From contig JANWHV010000047.1 in assembly GCA_025450255.1 (NCBI GenBank), forward strand, positions 1 to 5,839: a DNA stretch of 5,839 nucleotides. Direction: 5' to 3'. This document shows, one piece after another, positions 4,918 through 5,839 of this stretch. Under the pieces are notes generated by a model that ran no database searches, had not been told where the DNA came from, and saw nothing but the letters and a program-made list of their open reading frames with translations. Source of the stretch: Chloroflexota bacterium (GTDB lineage Bacteria > Chloroflexota > UBA5177 > JANWHV01). The stretch's first letter is position 1, and every line of letters starts with the position of its first letter. The translations under genes and the position numbers were made by a program.

Positions 4918-5839
4918 ATGGCCGAACAGATTCTTCTGACTGACGTGATAATCCTTGCCGACACGACCGGCCCCGCGTATGTCGCGTTCGGCGTGCGCGA
5001 GCTGCAGGGGTACATTGCCGCGCTTACCGGCGCGACGCCGCCAATCGTCGAGAAGCTGGCGGACGTATCGGCCACGCGCGGTCTGGTAATCGTGGTTGGA
5101 GAGGTGGCGTCTTCCCCTTTGTCACGACTTGGCGTAATCACTCCAATACTCTCGCCGCTCGATCCGGGGCCGGGAGGTTTCACCCTGCAGGCGGCCATTT
5201 GGCCTGACACGAGCAAGCCGCTCATTGTCGTCGCGGGCAGCGATCACCAGGGGACGATGCATGGTCTGATCGAGTTGATCAAGATGATACGCGTTCAGCC
5301 TGACGGCGCCACTTTGCCCGCGTCACTCGATCGCCGGGAGAAACCTACCTTCGCGCTGCGGGGCGTGTACGTACACCTGCACTGGGAGTACGCATACCCC
5401 TACGCCGTCCGCTCATGGGACCTCGACGATTGGAAACGATACGTCGATCTATTGGCCTACTGCCATGCCAATATGATCACCATTTGGTCCGTGGTCGGGC
5501 TGCTTCCGCACCCTCTGAGCCCGGACGATCGAGCGTATCTTGAACGCCTGCGCGAGGTCGTCGCGTACGCGAAGGAGGCGCGGGGCATGGAAGTTTGGGT
5601 AGGCGAATGCGCGAATAACGTAGCCAGGTCGGATGGCGGAGTGCCGATCGATCGCCGCGAATACTTCGCCGTGGAATCCAGGAAGGATCCGGGTAGTGCT
5701 GCCGGCATCCGCGAAATCATGGATTCTCGCGAGGATCTTTTCGGCATCATCGACAATGCCGACGGCTACTGGATCATAGACGGCGACCCAGGTGGTTGGC
5801 CTGGCAGCCCGGTGTCGGAATTCGTGGACCTCATGGTAC
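4918..5839 (+). CDS. Glycoside-hydrolase-like protein, GH20/alpha-glucuronidase-type N-terminal domain plus barrel start (gene runs off the right edge)
   Basis: The frame is open for 307 codons to the window edge. No signal peptide is visible (MAEQILLTDV), so it should act in the cytoplasm, after import. Residues ~5-125 look like the alpha/beta non-catalytic domain found before the barrel in GH20 and GH67-type enzymes: ELQGYIAALTGATPPIVE, LVIVVGE, GGFTLQA, then PLIVVAGSDHQGTMHGLIEL (101-120). From ~147, FALRGVYVHLHWEYAYPY, DLDDWKRYVDLLAYCHANMITIW and the later EVWVGECANNV (225-235) look like successive strands and helices of a TIM barrel. DGYWIIDGDPGGWPGSP (282-298) is a striking Asp/Gly-rich segment that may be near the active site. 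I cannot assign a GH family or catalytic residues from what is seen. Its place behind a sugar ABC transporter suggests it cleaves the imported glycoside. Confidence 0.7.
   Translation, partial: MAEQILLTDVIILADTTGPAYVAFGVRELQGYIAALTGATPPIVEKLADVSATRGLVIVVGEVASSPLSRLGVITPILSPLDPGPGGFTLQAAIWPDTSKPLIVVAGSDHQGTMHGLIELIKMIRVQPDGATLPASLDRREKPTFALRGVYVHLHWEYAYPYAVRSWDLDDWKRYVDLLAYCHANMITIWSVVGLLPHPLSPDDRAYLERLREVVAYAKEARGMEVWVGECANNVARSDGGVPIDRREYFAVESRKDPGSAAGIREIMDSREDLFGIIDNADGYWIIDGDPGGWPGSPVSEFVDLMV

Overview
The window holds a divergent carbohydrate-uptake locus from a GC-rich bacterium. The sugar-binding protein has a Tat signal and a signal-peptidase-I type site but no lipobox cysteine. This fits a soluble periplasmic protein and therefore hints at a diderm host. 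Promoters are clearly sigma70-like and Shine-Dalgarno sites are present. Nothing in the sequence fixes the phylum, and I do not name one.

Left arm (1-1285, minus strand): an IclR-family transcription factor is followed, 86 bases after its stop, by the first ~124 codons of a class III aminotransferase of the glutamate-1-semialdehyde aminotransferase type, which runs off the left edge. Right arm (1473-5839, plus strand): a Tat-exported family 1 solute-binding protein, two MalF/MalG-type permeases (the second starts inside the stop codon of the first), and the first 307 codons of a cytoplasmic-looking glycoside-hydrolase-like protein that runs off the right edge. No transporter ATPase is in the window.

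The 187-base gap between the arms (1286-1472) is the most information-rich part. It carries two back-to-back sigma70-type promoters (TTGACA-17-GATAAT leftward, TTGACG-17-TATAGT rightward) whose -35 boxes are 4 bp apart. It also carries several palindromes: a perfect 6-3-6 palindrome over the leftward promoter, a related GACAC/GTGT element in the rightward spacer, a KdgR-like 19-mer in the transporter leader, and a TTCAT/ATGAA palindrome in the iclR leader. The simplest reading is that the IclR-type protein represses or activates both arms in response to a substrate-derived ligand.

Working model (inference): the SBP and permeases import an oligosaccharide or glycoside, the unassigned hydrolase cleaves it in the cytoplasm, and the aminotransferase acts on a downstream or amino-containing product. 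The substrate cannot be read from the sequence. The KdgR-like operator gives a weak hint toward uronate or keto-sugar chemistry, and the aminotransferase gives a weak hint toward a nitrogen-containing sugar.
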